Under the pieces are notes generated by a model. The model did no database searches. It saw only the letters and a program-made list of their open reading frames with translations, and was not told where the DNA came from. Below are positions 45,099 through 52,799 of a stretch of DNA of 64,000 bases, one piece after another. Numbering within the stretch: position 1 is the first letter of the stretch; the number at the start of each line of letters is the position of its first letter. Made by a program: the position numbers and the translations under genes. Origin of the DNA: Thermosynechococcaceae cyanobacterium MS004 (GTDB lineage Bacteria > Cyanobacteriota > Cyanobacteriia > Thermosynechococcales > Thermosynechococcaceae); NCBI GenBank assembly GCA_022402525.1, contig JAKRSB010000139.1, positions 39,457 through 103,456 on the forward strand, in the 5' to 3' direction.

Positions 45099-45216
45099 CT
45101 CACTCTGCAGTGAGACTTGAACGGCAATGCTCCAGAACTTCATCAAATCTCTATAGGTTCTTCATCTGAGACTCATTTTCTTAAACTTTCATGGTCAGTA
45201 TGGCAAACGGTTTGCC
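45099..45216. promoter_or_regulatory. Two perfect palindromes in the divergent spacer
   Basis: CTCACT-CTGC-AGTGAG occupies 45099-45114, and GGCAAAC-G-GTTTGCC occupies 45202-45216, ending 62 bases before the first thioredoxin start. They lie between the cupin-kinase-regulator operon and the thioredoxin genes. OmpR-type regulators usually bind direct repeats, so a different dimeric repressor may be involved. No other gene lies in 44923-45278. Confidence 0.6.
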
Positions 45217-45278
45217 GTATTGCTGGAAATAACTCCATTGCCTTGAGCAGTCGTTTCTATTTTTGAAAGGAAGAATCC

Positions 45279-45878
45279 ATGAAAGTTCAATATTTGGCTA
45301 TATTCGCGGCAATTTCACTTTTGAGCGTTGGAGTCGGAGCTAAACCTGAAGCCGTTGGCACCATGCTGTCTGAGGCGATCAGCAAACCAGCCTTAGCCAA
45401 TCCCTGTGCATCCAAGGCAAACCCCTGTGCATCCAAGGCAAACCCCTGTGCATCCAAGGCAAACCCCTGTGCATCTAAAGGAAACCCTTGCGCCGCCAAG
45501 GGCAAGGCCGCCAAAGGCAAGACAGTAGGAGGGCCGCTTGCCAAAAAACTACAGGGGAAACCCGTTGTGGTTGATATTTATGCAAGCTGGTGTCCGGCCT
45601 GCAAAAACATTGCCCCCACGCTCTCTCAGCTTAAGCAGCAATATGCAGGAAAAGTTCACTTTGTCGTGTTAGATGTTTCGGATCGATCCACAACTGCAAA
45701 ATCTGAAGCAAAGGCAAAAGAGCTGGGTCTCAGTCAGTTTTTTGCCACGCATAAAACCCAAACGGGATCTCTGACCATTGTTGATCCGGCAACGGGCAAA
45801 ATCTTGGCGCAGCATCGCAATAACCCCAATAAGTCTGCCTACACCAAGGTTCTGGACTCAGCGCTGGCAAAGAAATAG
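45279..45878 (+). CDS. Exported thioredoxin with NPCASK cysteine heptad array (copy 1)
   Basis: 199 residues. An N-terminal hydrophobic export signal (about 5-20) is followed by five perfect or near-perfect NPCASKA heptads (residues 41-75), one cysteine every seven residues. A thioredoxin domain (about 90-199) follows with active site WCPAC (C105/C108) and the TIVDPATGKI strand. The array looks like a flexible thiol or metal-binding arm attached to a reductase. The ribosome site AAAGGAAG precedes the ATG. Its paralogue follows 63 bases downstream, then a CcdA-type protein that could supply electrons from the cytoplasm. Confidence 0.85.
   Translation: MKVQYLAIFAAISLLSVGVGAKPEAVGTMLSEAISKPALANPCASKANPCASKANPCASKANPCASKGNPCAAKGKAAKGKTVGGPLAKKLQGKPVVVDIYASWCPACKNIAPTLSQLKQQYAGKVHFVVLDVSDRSTTAKSEAKAKELGLSQFFATHKTQTGSLTIVDPATGKILAQHRNNPNKSAYTKVLDSALAKK
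45399..45503 (+). repeat. 21-bp tandem repeat in thioredoxin copy 1
   Basis: Five 21-base units (CCTGTGCATCCAAGGCAAAC register). Units 2 and 3 are identical and unit 1 differs by one base. Near-identity at the DNA level, including synonymous positions, indicates recent expansion. Confidence 0.9.
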
Positions 45879-45941
45879 GCGATCGCCCAACCTGACCCAT
45901 TTTGATCGCCACCCCAGAGGAGCATCCCAGAGGAGCATTCC

Positions 45942-46637
45942 ATGAAAGTAAAGTATTTTTGTACCCTTGCCGCAATTTCAGTGTTAAGCCTTGGCGTAGC
46001 CGTAGGCTGTACCAACCCTTGTTCCGCTAAAACTACCAGCTCTTCTAGCAGTACCGTTGCCCAAGCAGATCCCTGCGCATCCAAGTCAGACCCCTGTGCT
46101 GCTAAATCTAACCCCTGCGCGTCCAAAAATAATCCTTGTGCATCGAAGTCAGATCCTTGTGCGTCCAAAGCCAATCCCTGTGCATCGAAGTCAGACCCTT
46201 GTGCATCCAAAGCCAATCCCTGTGCATCGAAGTCAGACCCTTGTGCATCCAAAGCCAATCCTTGTGCCGCTAAAGCACAGACTGTAGGAGGCCCTCTATC
46301 TCAAGAACTCCAGGGTAAACCCGTGGTGGTGGATGTGTTTGCCACTTGGTGCGCAGGATGCAAAAACATTAAGCCTACGTTGTCTCAACTCAAGCAAGAC
46401 TACGCTGACAAAGCTCATTTTGTTGTGCTGGACGTAACGGATAAGGGCACGCTCCAAGAAACAGAAGCCAGCGCTGCCAAACTAGGTCTAGCAAAGTTTT
46501 TAGAAACCACCAAAAGTAAAACCAGCACCGTTGCCATTGTTGACCCAGCTACGGGCAAAGTTTTGGCAATGTTCAAAAATAATCCCAACAAAGAGGACTA
46601 CACCAAAGTCCTAGATACTGCTTTGACGGGAGCTTAG
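45942..46637 (+). CDS. Exported thioredoxin with D/N-PCASK array (copy 2)
   Basis: 231 residues. The signal region ends LSLGVAVGC, a borderline lipobox that could make it a lipoprotein (C23). Ten heptads (43-112) alternate DPCASKS and NPCASKA, giving ten cysteines seven residues apart plus C26. The thioredoxin domain has WCAGC (C137/C140). Outside the array it is a close paralogue of copy 1. GAGGAG upstream of the ATG is a good ribosome site. The two probably share one transcript with the CcdA-type gene. Confidence 0.85.
   Translation: MKVKYFCTLAAISVLSLGVAVGCTNPCSAKTTSSSSSTVAQADPCASKSDPCAAKSNPCASKNNPCASKSDPCASKANPCASKSDPCASKANPCASKSDPCASKANPCAAKAQTVGGPLSQELQGKPVVVDVFATWCAGCKNIKPTLSQLKQDYADKAHFVVLDVTDKGTLQETEASAAKLGLAKFLETTKSKTSTVAIVDPATGKVLAMFKNNPNKEDYTKVLDTALTGA
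46068..46277 (+). repeat. 21-bp repeat with 42-bp higher-order unit in thioredoxin copy 2
   Basis: Ten 21-base units. From about 46131 they alternate as an almost identical 42-base pair (Asn-type then Asp-type heptad), repeated about three times, so expansion occurred in units of two heptads. Confidence 0.88.
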
Positions 46638-46682
46638 CGGGTCGATCAGTCACACTCCATATTGAAAATGAAGGAGAGCTCC

Positions 46683-47534
46683 ATGACCCCTATCTCTCGC
46701 TCCTCCCAGAAGCATCCCGATCCCTTGCCCAATAAGGCACTGCGGAAATGGCTGGTTTATGGTGGTTTAGGGCTTTTGGCCCTGATCTTAGTGCTGACCG
46801 TTGGCCCGCTGATCAGCCACCCGATTGAGCGAGCCATCTCGATCGTCGAAAACCAGTACCAGCAATGGTTTGACAGTCAAGATACGGCAAATCCGTTTGT
46901 GTTGTTGCCGCTGTCCTTTATTGGGGGGTTGTTAGCAAGCGTATCCCCCTGCATTCTGGCGCTGTTGCCCGTGAACCTCAGCTATATTGGCACCCTCAAC
47001 ATCAAGTCGCGCAGGGATGCTTTTGTCAAAGCAGGTTTATTTGTGTTGGGTGCGGTCACAATTCTGAGTCTGTTTGGCTTGGTTTCCTCTTTTGCTGGTT
47101 TTGTGATGGTGGAGTTTCGCGGCTACATCAACATCGCCGTTGGGCTGATTATGGCGGTCATGGGGCTATGGCTGATGGGGGCTATCCAAATTCCGTTGCC
47201 GCAAATGAATGTGAACCTGCCGCAAGCAGGCCCCTATGGCGTGGGGTTAACCTTTGCCTTAGTCAGTTCGCCCTGTGCCAGTCCAGTGCTATTTGCCGTA
47301 TTGGCAGCTTCAGCGGGGACGGGTTCACCTGTTTTAGGGACGCTGACGATGGTGTTCTATGCCCTTGGCTATACGATGATTATCTTTTTGTCGAGTTTAT
47401 TTACAGGGTTAGCCAAACAGAGTAAGCGCCTCTTGCAGCATTCGGATGGGGTGATTCGGTTTGGCAGTCTGGCCTTAATTTTGACCGGGGCTTACTACCT
47501 GATTACGGGTACACAGTGGTTCTTGGGAGGTTAA
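46683..47534 (+). CDS. CcdA/DsbD-type transmembrane electron carrier
   Basis: 283 residues. One extra N-terminal helix and a periplasmic stretch precede a six-helix CcdA core. The redox cysteines are in SVSPCILALLPVNLSYIG and SSPCASPVLFAVL, the expected pair in helices 1 and 4. CcdA-type proteins carry reducing power from cytoplasmic thioredoxin to exported thiol proteins. It directly follows the two exported thioredoxins, which are the natural acceptors. I chose ATG at 46683 with AAGGAGAG upstream. Confidence 0.88.
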   Translation: MTPISRSSQKHPDPLPNKALRKWLVYGGLGLLALILVLTVGPLISHPIERAISIVENQYQQWFDSQDTANPFVLLPLSFIGGLLASVSPCILALLPVNLSYIGTLNIKSRRDAFVKAGLFVLGAVTILSLFGLVSSFAGFVMVEFRGYINIAVGLIMAVMGLWLMGAIQIPLPQMNVNLPQAGPYGVGLTFALVSSPCASPVLFAVLAASAGTGSPVLGTLTMVFYALGYTMIIFLSSLFTGLAKQSKRLLQHSDGVIRFGSLALILTGAYYLITGTQWFLGG

Positions 47535-47541
47535 GCCAGCC

Positions 47542-47745
47542 ATGATTGAGCAGCTTGCGACCGAACATCAGGGCAGCTTTCATTTGGTTGAGGTGGACAT
47601 GACTGAAGATCCTGAGTTGGCGGTGGAGCTTGGGGTTCGCAGTGTACCCACAGTTGTGCTTTTCAAGGATGACCGACTGATAGATCGCATTGTGGGACTC
47701 AAGCCAAAGAAACTGTACTCAGAAAGTATTCAAAAGTCCCTTTAG
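47542..47745 (+). CDS. Half-thioredoxin without the CxxC active site
   Basis: 67 residues that match only the C-terminal two-thirds of a thioredoxin: VEVDMTEDPELAVELGVRSVPTVVLFKDD (with the cis-proline) and DRIVGLKPKKL. The first strand, helix and WCxxC are missing; there is no cysteine. The ATG lies seven bases after the CcdA stop, with GGGAGG upstream, so it looks translated rather than decayed. It could be a thioredoxin-like docking protein or a truncated remnant. The codon pattern and conserved core argue for some retained function. Confidence 0.65.
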   Translation: MIEQLATEHQGSFHLVEVDMTEDPELAVELGVRSVPTVVLFKDDRLIDRIVGLKPKKLYSESIQKSL

Positions 47746-47770
47746 CTGGGATATTCCCTTTTTCCATATC

Positions 47771-47804
47771 AAAGGCGCATTCAATCTTAGGTGCGCCTTT
47801 TTTT
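47771..47804 (+). terminator. Terminator of the thioredoxin-ccdA operon
   Basis: AAAGGCGCA (47771-47779) pairs with TGCGCCTTT (47792-47800), and the T run extends to 47804. It overlaps the last codons of nrtS on the other strand, so the two transcripts converge here. Confidence 0.85.
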
Positions 47805-48020
47805 GACGACGTACTGTCCGTGGGCATTGACAAAATAAGGAACCACGTAGGTTAACGCCACTGAAAGCCAGCGATCGCCATTCATCTGCCCAGCCATCAA
47901 CGCTTTCCCGTGGTTAATGGCAAATAACACTGAACCCACAACCACAGCGACCTTAAAGGCACTGGGCATTACCTCTGGTGAAATTAGGCTGGCGAAAAAT
48001 CCTTTCCAAAAGTTAGTCAT
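47787..48020 (-). CDS. nrtS: NrtS-type nitrate/nitrite transporter
   Basis: 77 residues with two membrane helices. The sequence pattern ISPEVMPSAFKVAVVVGSVL, INHGKAL and RWLSVALTYVVPYFVNAHGQY is that of NrtS, a small cyanobacterial and bacterial nitrate/nitrite carrier. I chose ATG at 48020; the open frame extends to a GTG at 48038. It is convergent with the thioredoxin operon and may be unrelated to it. Confidence 0.85.
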   Translation of the reverse strand: MTNFWKGFFASLISPEVMPSAFKVAVVVGSVLFAINHGKALMAGQMNGDRWLSVALTYVVPYFVNAHGQYVVKKRRT

Positions 48021-48593
48021 GATTCCAAAAATAGGCACTGAGTCGCTTCTCCCACAATGGAGGCTTGATAGAGAATTGGACTTTGGACAAAATTAAAAAA
48101 CACGCTGCTGATGGTGTTGCAACTCATAAACTAAAGGGTGAAAAGCACTACAGGCAACATTTATTCAAAGTCCAAGAGAATTCTCCCATCTATTTTCTTT
48201 TGAATACCCTCCCACCTCCACTGAATGCGAACCATTTGGTGAGATTGACGATGCCTGTGTGAATCACCGCTATCACGAGCCAGTACAGGTGGTTAGGCGA
48301 CTCAGGTGTGCTCACTCAGGTGTGCTCAATCCTCTGATTGACTCAGCCAGTCAGACAAGGCATTGTATGTAGAGGGGAGAGTTTTTTTAGCATTCTGGTT
48401 TATGAGTAGTGCCTGATTCAAGAATGCGGGCTCTCTTTAAGGCCTGTCAATTCCCGCATTTCACGGCATCCCAACCTTTATCCTCCAGCTTTTGTCAGCC
48501 AACCAGTCAGGGGTCAAACGCTCAGTCGAGCTGGCTAATTTTATAGATACGATGCCTTCAATGCTAGTCTCTCAATGCTAGCCCCCAAATACT
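48021..48593. other. Spacer between nrtS and glycosyltransferase
   Basis: About 570 bases with no convincing gene (a 65-residue plus-strand frame at 48065 has no recognisable features). It holds a duplicated CTCAGGTGTGCTCA near 48299-48330, and AATGCGGG/CCCGCATT arms (48423-48430 and 48453-48460) that could form a hairpin with a 22-base loop. Confidence 0.5.
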
Positions 48594-49583
48594 ATGCCTA
48601 AAGTCTCCATCGTTATTCCCTGCTACAACGCAATGCGCTATCTGCCGGAAACGGTACGCTCAGTTTTAGCGCAAACCTATGAAGACTATGAAGTTCTGAT
48701 TATTGACGACGGCAGTACAGAGTACAGCGAAGCTGGAACCCTTGAAGACTGGGTGCAAGCGCTTGACCATCCTAAAATTCGGCTGATCCGTCAAGAAAAC
48801 TTGGGCCTTGCAGGGGCCAGAAATACTGGCATCCGGCAATCTGCTGGGGACTATATTGCGCTCTTGGATGCCGATGACTTGTGGCACCCGACCAAGCTGG
48901 AAAAGCAGGTGGCTCTGCTGGATCAGCATCCCCAAGTTGGAGTGGTCTATGCCTGGAGCGAGCTTATTGATGCCCAAGGTCTCAGTACGGGTCGGGTTTT
49001 GAATCCGACGGCAGAAGGGCGTATCTGGGAATCGCTGCTAGAGCAAAACTTGATTGGGGGCGGTAGTGTCCCGCTGCTTCGGCGGAGTTGTCTAGAGCAG
49101 TCCGGGCTATTTGACCTCAATTTACGATCCTTTGTAGAAGATTGGGACCTGTGGCTGCGGCTTGCCCCGCTTACAGAATTTAAGGTGGTTAAAGAAATTC
49201 TGATCTATTATCGTCAGCTTGATTCAAGCGCCTCTATGGACTGGACAAGGATGGAGCAGAGCTATCTGCTTGTGCTAGAAAAGGCCTTTGCCAATGCGCC
49301 CCCAGCTTTACAGCATAAGAAAGGAAAGTGCTACGGCTTGGTGAATCTGTATCTGGCTTGGAGACCCCTCAAGGGGCAGTCTCCATCCCCCACCGCGAGC
49401 TGGAGATTTTTGAGACAGGCGATCGCCCAGTATCCTCAGGTTATGAGCCTGCCGGAATTTTGGCGACTCAGTCTGTCAATTTTGCTGACGCAGTGTCTAG
49501 GAGGAGACATTTATCGCCAGGGCATTGCCCTCACCCATGAACTGCGACGGCGACTTAAACGATTGACGGCTCCAGCTCCCTAG
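48594..49583 (+). CDS. Glycosyltransferase family 2, paralogue of 39747-40712
   Basis: 329 residues. GT-A fold: VSIVIPCYNAMRYLPETVRS, IIDDGSTE, ALLDADDLWHPTKLEKQ and SFVEDWDLWLRLAP. Nearly every motif is shared with the enzyme at 39747, so they arose by duplication and now flank the redox island. Probably makes a different linkage of the same polysaccharide. The flippase follows after 74 bases. Confidence 0.88.
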   Translation: MPKVSIVIPCYNAMRYLPETVRSVLAQTYEDYEVLIIDDGSTEYSEAGTLEDWVQALDHPKIRLIRQENLGLAGARNTGIRQSAGDYIALLDADDLWHPTKLEKQVALLDQHPQVGVVYAWSELIDAQGLSTGRVLNPTAEGRIWESLLEQNLIGGGSVPLLRRSCLEQSGLFDLNLRSFVEDWDLWLRLAPLTEFKVVKEILIYYRQLDSSASMDWTRMEQSYLLVLEKAFANAPPALQHKKGKCYGLVNLYLAWRPLKGQSPSPTASWRFLRQAIAQYPQVMSLPEFWRLSLSILLTQCLGGDIYRQGIALTHELRRRLKRLTAPAP

Positions 49584-49657
49584 CGCCTAACTCCCGCGTG
49601 CTAGACCCCATTGCATCAGACCCCATCGCCCTGCACTAGACCTATACCAGACCGATA

Positions 49658-50932
49658 GTGTTAACCAAATTTAGAAAGTCACTCAGTAGTAAGGTTATTC
49701 AAAATGTAAGCTGGCTGGGGGCTTCTGAATTAGTTAGTCGAATTTTTAGGTTTGGCACTACGTTTGTACTGGCGCGCACGCTAGAGTCCAGTGAGTACGG
49801 CTTAATGGCTATACTCTATGTTTTTCTGGAGTTTTCTCAGGTTTTTATCTGGCATGGCGTGACGGCCAAAATTATTCAGGCTGATGAAAAAGACCTACAG
49901 GAAATTTGTAATACAGCCTACTGGATTAACTGGGCTGTCTGTTTGCTGGCGTTTTCGATCCAGTGCGGCATTGCCTATCCGGTATCTCAGCTTTATAGCA
50001 GTCCGCAGCTTTTTTTGCCGCTTTGTTTGGCCGCAACAACCTACTTGATTGTGCCATTTTTTCTGGTGAAAGCATCTTTGCTAGAGCGGGCTGGCCGCAT
50101 GAAAGAGGTTGCATTTATTAATGCAGCTCAGTCCACAACCTCAAACCTGATGATTATTGTCTTGGTGATGCTGGGCTGGGGGATTTGGGCGATCGCCACT
50201 TCAATCTCTCTATCAACCCTGGTATGGCTCGTGGTAAATTTCCGAGAAAGTTCGTGGTCTTTCCCTAAAAAAGTGACCTTCGATAAATGGAAAGAAATTG
50301 CGGGCTACACCCAAAATATTATTGGTGTACAGCTCTTAAATAAACTGCGTGGAAATTTAGACTACTTAATTATTGGTAAATTTTTAAGCGTTGAAAAGCT
50401 CGGTCTTTACTATTTTGCATTTAACGCAGGCTCCGGCATTACGATGAATGTCGTCAATACCTTCTTATGGGCGCTATTTCCGCACCTCTGTGGACTGCGG
50501 CAAGATCCTCAGCAGCTCAAAGCAGAGTATTTCAAAAATTTAAAGACGATTATGTCTTTTGTTTCTGGCATTGTGATTCTGCAGTCTTCTCTGTCTTTTT
50601 TCTATGTTCCTTGGGTCTTTGGAAACAAGTGGATTCCAGCTATTCCGATCCTGATTTTAATTTGCCTGTCTGTTATCCCCAATTCGCTGAAGCTTATTGG
50701 TTCAATTTTATTGAATGTGGATGATAAAGCCCATTTCACGCTCTTTTTTGACGTGATTTATACGGTTGTGTTTACAATAAGCCTGCTCCTTGCGGTCAAT
50801 CTTGCGGACGCCAACACGGCAACTTACTGGGTTGCGATCGCGGTTTTGGCCTGCAATACGGTGATGGGTGGCTTATTTTCAGTCTGGTCAGCGCAGAAGG
50901 TCTTTGGTCGGCCTGTCCTGGGCAAGCCTTAA
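49658..50932 (+). CDS. Polysaccharide flippase (Wzx-like)
   Basis: 424 residues, mostly membrane helices. It begins LTKFRKSLSSKVIQNVSWLGASELVSRIFRF from a GTG start at 49658 and contains FNAGSGITMNVVNTFLWALFP, typical of the MOP flippase family. No ATG is available near the family start. It moves lipid-linked repeat units outward for the Wzy polymerase encoded at 38308. A second flippase is at 8309; the two are distantly similar. Confidence 0.85.
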   Translation: MLTKFRKSLSSKVIQNVSWLGASELVSRIFRFGTTFVLARTLESSEYGLMAILYVFLEFSQVFIWHGVTAKIIQADEKDLQEICNTAYWINWAVCLLAFSIQCGIAYPVSQLYSSPQLFLPLCLAATTYLIVPFFLVKASLLERAGRMKEVAFINAAQSTTSNLMIIVLVMLGWGIWAIATSISLSTLVWLVVNFRESSWSFPKKVTFDKWKEIAGYTQNIIGVQLLNKLRGNLDYLIIGKFLSVEKLGLYYFAFNAGSGITMNVVNTFLWALFPHLCGLRQDPQQLKAEYFKNLKTIMSFVSGIVILQSSLSFFYVPWVFGNKWIPAIPILILICLSVIPNSLKLIGSILLNVDDKAHFTLFFDVIYTVVFTISLLLAVNLADANTATYWVAIAVLACNTVMGGLFSVWSAQKVFGRPVLGKP

Positions 50933-50948
50933 TTCATCGTGAGTATCG

Positions 50949-52352
50949 TTAGGCGGGACATAGCACCAGCGGTTCTCCGGTCAGGCTAAAGGGACGAACT
51001 TCTGTGATTTTCACAGGCACCAGTTGACCCCGTAGCGTTTCGATCTCTCCCGCAAAAAATGTGAGGCGATTGCCCCTGGTTCGGCCCATGACCTGAGTTG
51101 GGTTCTTGTGGTTGACTTCCTCGACCAAAATTTCTTCCGTGCGGCCCAGGTAGCGCTGCGATCGCGCACTGGCCATCTGACCGACCAAATGATTGAGCCG
51201 CTGGAGACGGTCTTGCTTCACCTCATCGCTGAGCTGGTTCTCCCAGAGCGCTGCAGGCGTACCGGGACGAGGAGAATAGGCCGCAGTATTGATTAGGTCA
51301 AACTCCAGGTCTGCCACCAGCTCAAGGGTCTGCTCAAACTGCGCCTCCGTCTCGCCAGGGAACCCTACGATCGCATCCGCACTGATAGAAGCATCCGGCA
51401 TGTAGGCGCGCACCATCTCAATGATGCGGCGGTAGCGCTCTTGGGTATAGCCTCGGCCCATCGCCTTCAGTACCGCATTATCTCCTGACTGGAACGGGAT
51501 ATGAAAATGCTCACAGACCTTCGGCAGTTCTGCGCAGGCACGAATCAAGCGCTCCGTAAAATAGCGCGGGTGGCTGGTTGCAAACCGAAGGCGCTCAATC
51601 CCAGGAACATCATGGACAAAATATAGGAGATCCGTCAGCGTGTGCTGATGGCGGCCCTCTGCCGTTGCGCCAGGTAAGTCACGGCCGTAGGCGTCAATGT
51701 TTTGACCCAAGAGGGTCACTTCCTTAAACCCTTGTTGCCCCAAAACCTCTATGTCAGCGCGAATGGCTTCTGGGGTGCGGGACTGCTCCACACCCCGCAC
51801 ATTAGGCACCACGCAATACGTACAGCGTTCATTACAGCCATAAATCACGTTCACCCAGGCCGTCACGGTGCTGTCCCGCCGAGGCTTGGTAATGTCTTCA
51901 ACGATGTGAATGGGATCTGTGGCCACCACCTGATTGCCGTCCAACACCTGTTCCAATAGCTCCCGAAGCCGATTGGCGTGCTGAGGTCCCATCACTAGAT
52001 CCAGCTCCGGTACGCGGTGGAGCAGCGCTTCTCCCTCCTGCTGCGCCACACAGCCCGCCACAATCAGGGTCAAGTCTGGCTCGTGATGCTTGCGTTTGGC
52101 CTGCCTTCCGAGATAAGAGTAGACCTTCTGCTCCGCATTGTCCCGAATAGTGCAGGTATTGTAGAGAATCACGTTTGCATCATCCGGCCGCTCTGCCCAC
52201 TGGTAGCCCATTTCTTCTAAAACGCCCGCCATGCGCTCAGAGTCAGCTTTATTCATCTGACAACCAAAAGTGGTGATGTGGTAGCGGCGGCTGGAGCTTG
52301 GCGACATTGAACTTGGCGTCATGAAGCTTGATTCGGTGGAGCCTGAAGTCAT
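50949..52352 (-). CDS. miaB: tRNA-2-methylthio-N6-dimethylallyladenosine synthase MiaB
   Basis: About 467 residues. N-terminal methylthiotransferase domain with [15 protein letters not shown] and conserved cysteines ([17 protein letters not shown]). The radical-SAM domain has [16 protein letters not shown] (C-x3-C-x2-C). C-terminal TRAM-type domain. It inserts sulfur and a methyl group into A37 of tRNAs reading UNN codons. The open frame extends to 52484; starts at 52352, 52322 and 52307 are all possible and none has a clear ribosome site. Confidence 0.93.
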   Translation of the reverse strand: MTSGSTESSFMTPSSMSPSSSRRYHITTFGCQMNKADSERMAGVLEEMGYQWAERPDDANVILYNTCTIRDNAEQKVYSYLGRQAKRKHHEPDLTLIVAGCVAQQEGEALLHRVPELDLVMGPQHANRLRELLEQVLDGNQVVATDPIHIVEDITKPRRDSTVTAWVNVIYGCNERCTYCVVPNVRGVEQSRTPEAIRADIEVLGQQGFKEVTLLGQNIDAYGRDLPGATAEGRHQHTLTDLLYFVHDVPGIERLRFATSHPRYFTERLIRACAELPKVCEHFHIPFQSGDNAVLKAMGRGYTQERYRRIIEMVRAYMPDASISADAIVGFPGETEAQFEQTLELVADLEFDLINTAAYSPRPGTPAALWENQLSDEVKQDRLQRLNHLVGQMASARSQRYLGRTEEILVEEVNHKNPTQVMGRTRGNRLTFFAGEIETLRGQLVPVKITEVRPFSLTGEPLVLCPA

Positions 52353-52799
52353 GTGAAGATACAGCGGTAACGCGAGCAAGAGTTCAACCTCTATCCTAAG
52401 ACCTTCAAGGGATTCTCGATCTGATTGCGCGATCGCCGACCTACCCCTGCTCCCAGCCACGCAGCCTGAATGTGTTATAAACAATAAGGTTTTGCAGAAA
52501 CGAGCATCTTATAAATATCCGCCCCAAAGACCCAGTTCACCCATCCTTGAGTGCTGCGCTTTAGCCCCCCACGTGACTAGCCTATTTGACTTCCCCCTTT
52601 GACCTTGCCCCATTGCTGAAAGATTTTAGGCTTAGGCCTCTAGTCCTGATGGCCTGGTGTGTCGTTTGGGGAAACATGACCAGAGTCCGCCAGGGCGATT
52701 GACTTAAATTTTCGTTTCATCTTTCCCGCATTGGCCCCTTTCCCGCATTGCTTTAATTAAGCTCCATCCGTTTATTCACCTACTTCTTACTCCAACCTC
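52353..52799. other. Spacer between miaB and desA
   Basis: No gene seen in this divergent promoter region. Two 17-base units starting CTTTCCCGCATTG lie at 52721-52754, about 45 bases before the desA start. Confidence 0.5.

Noticed and set aside
45839..46258. A 139-codon minus-strand frame with DAQG repeats opposite the second thioredoxin, and a similar one opposite the first
   Set aside because: It is the antisense of the cysteine heptad array; the repeat keeps all frames open. No ribosome site or family resemblance.
48065..48262. A 65-codon plus-strand frame after nrtS
   Set aside because: No recognisable features, no ribosome site and a terminal stretch of Pro/Leu typical of chance frames.
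34802..50932. Whole exopolysaccharide region as a prophage or integrative element
   Set aside because: No integrase, tRNA attachment site, phage structural gene or flanking direct repeats are visible.
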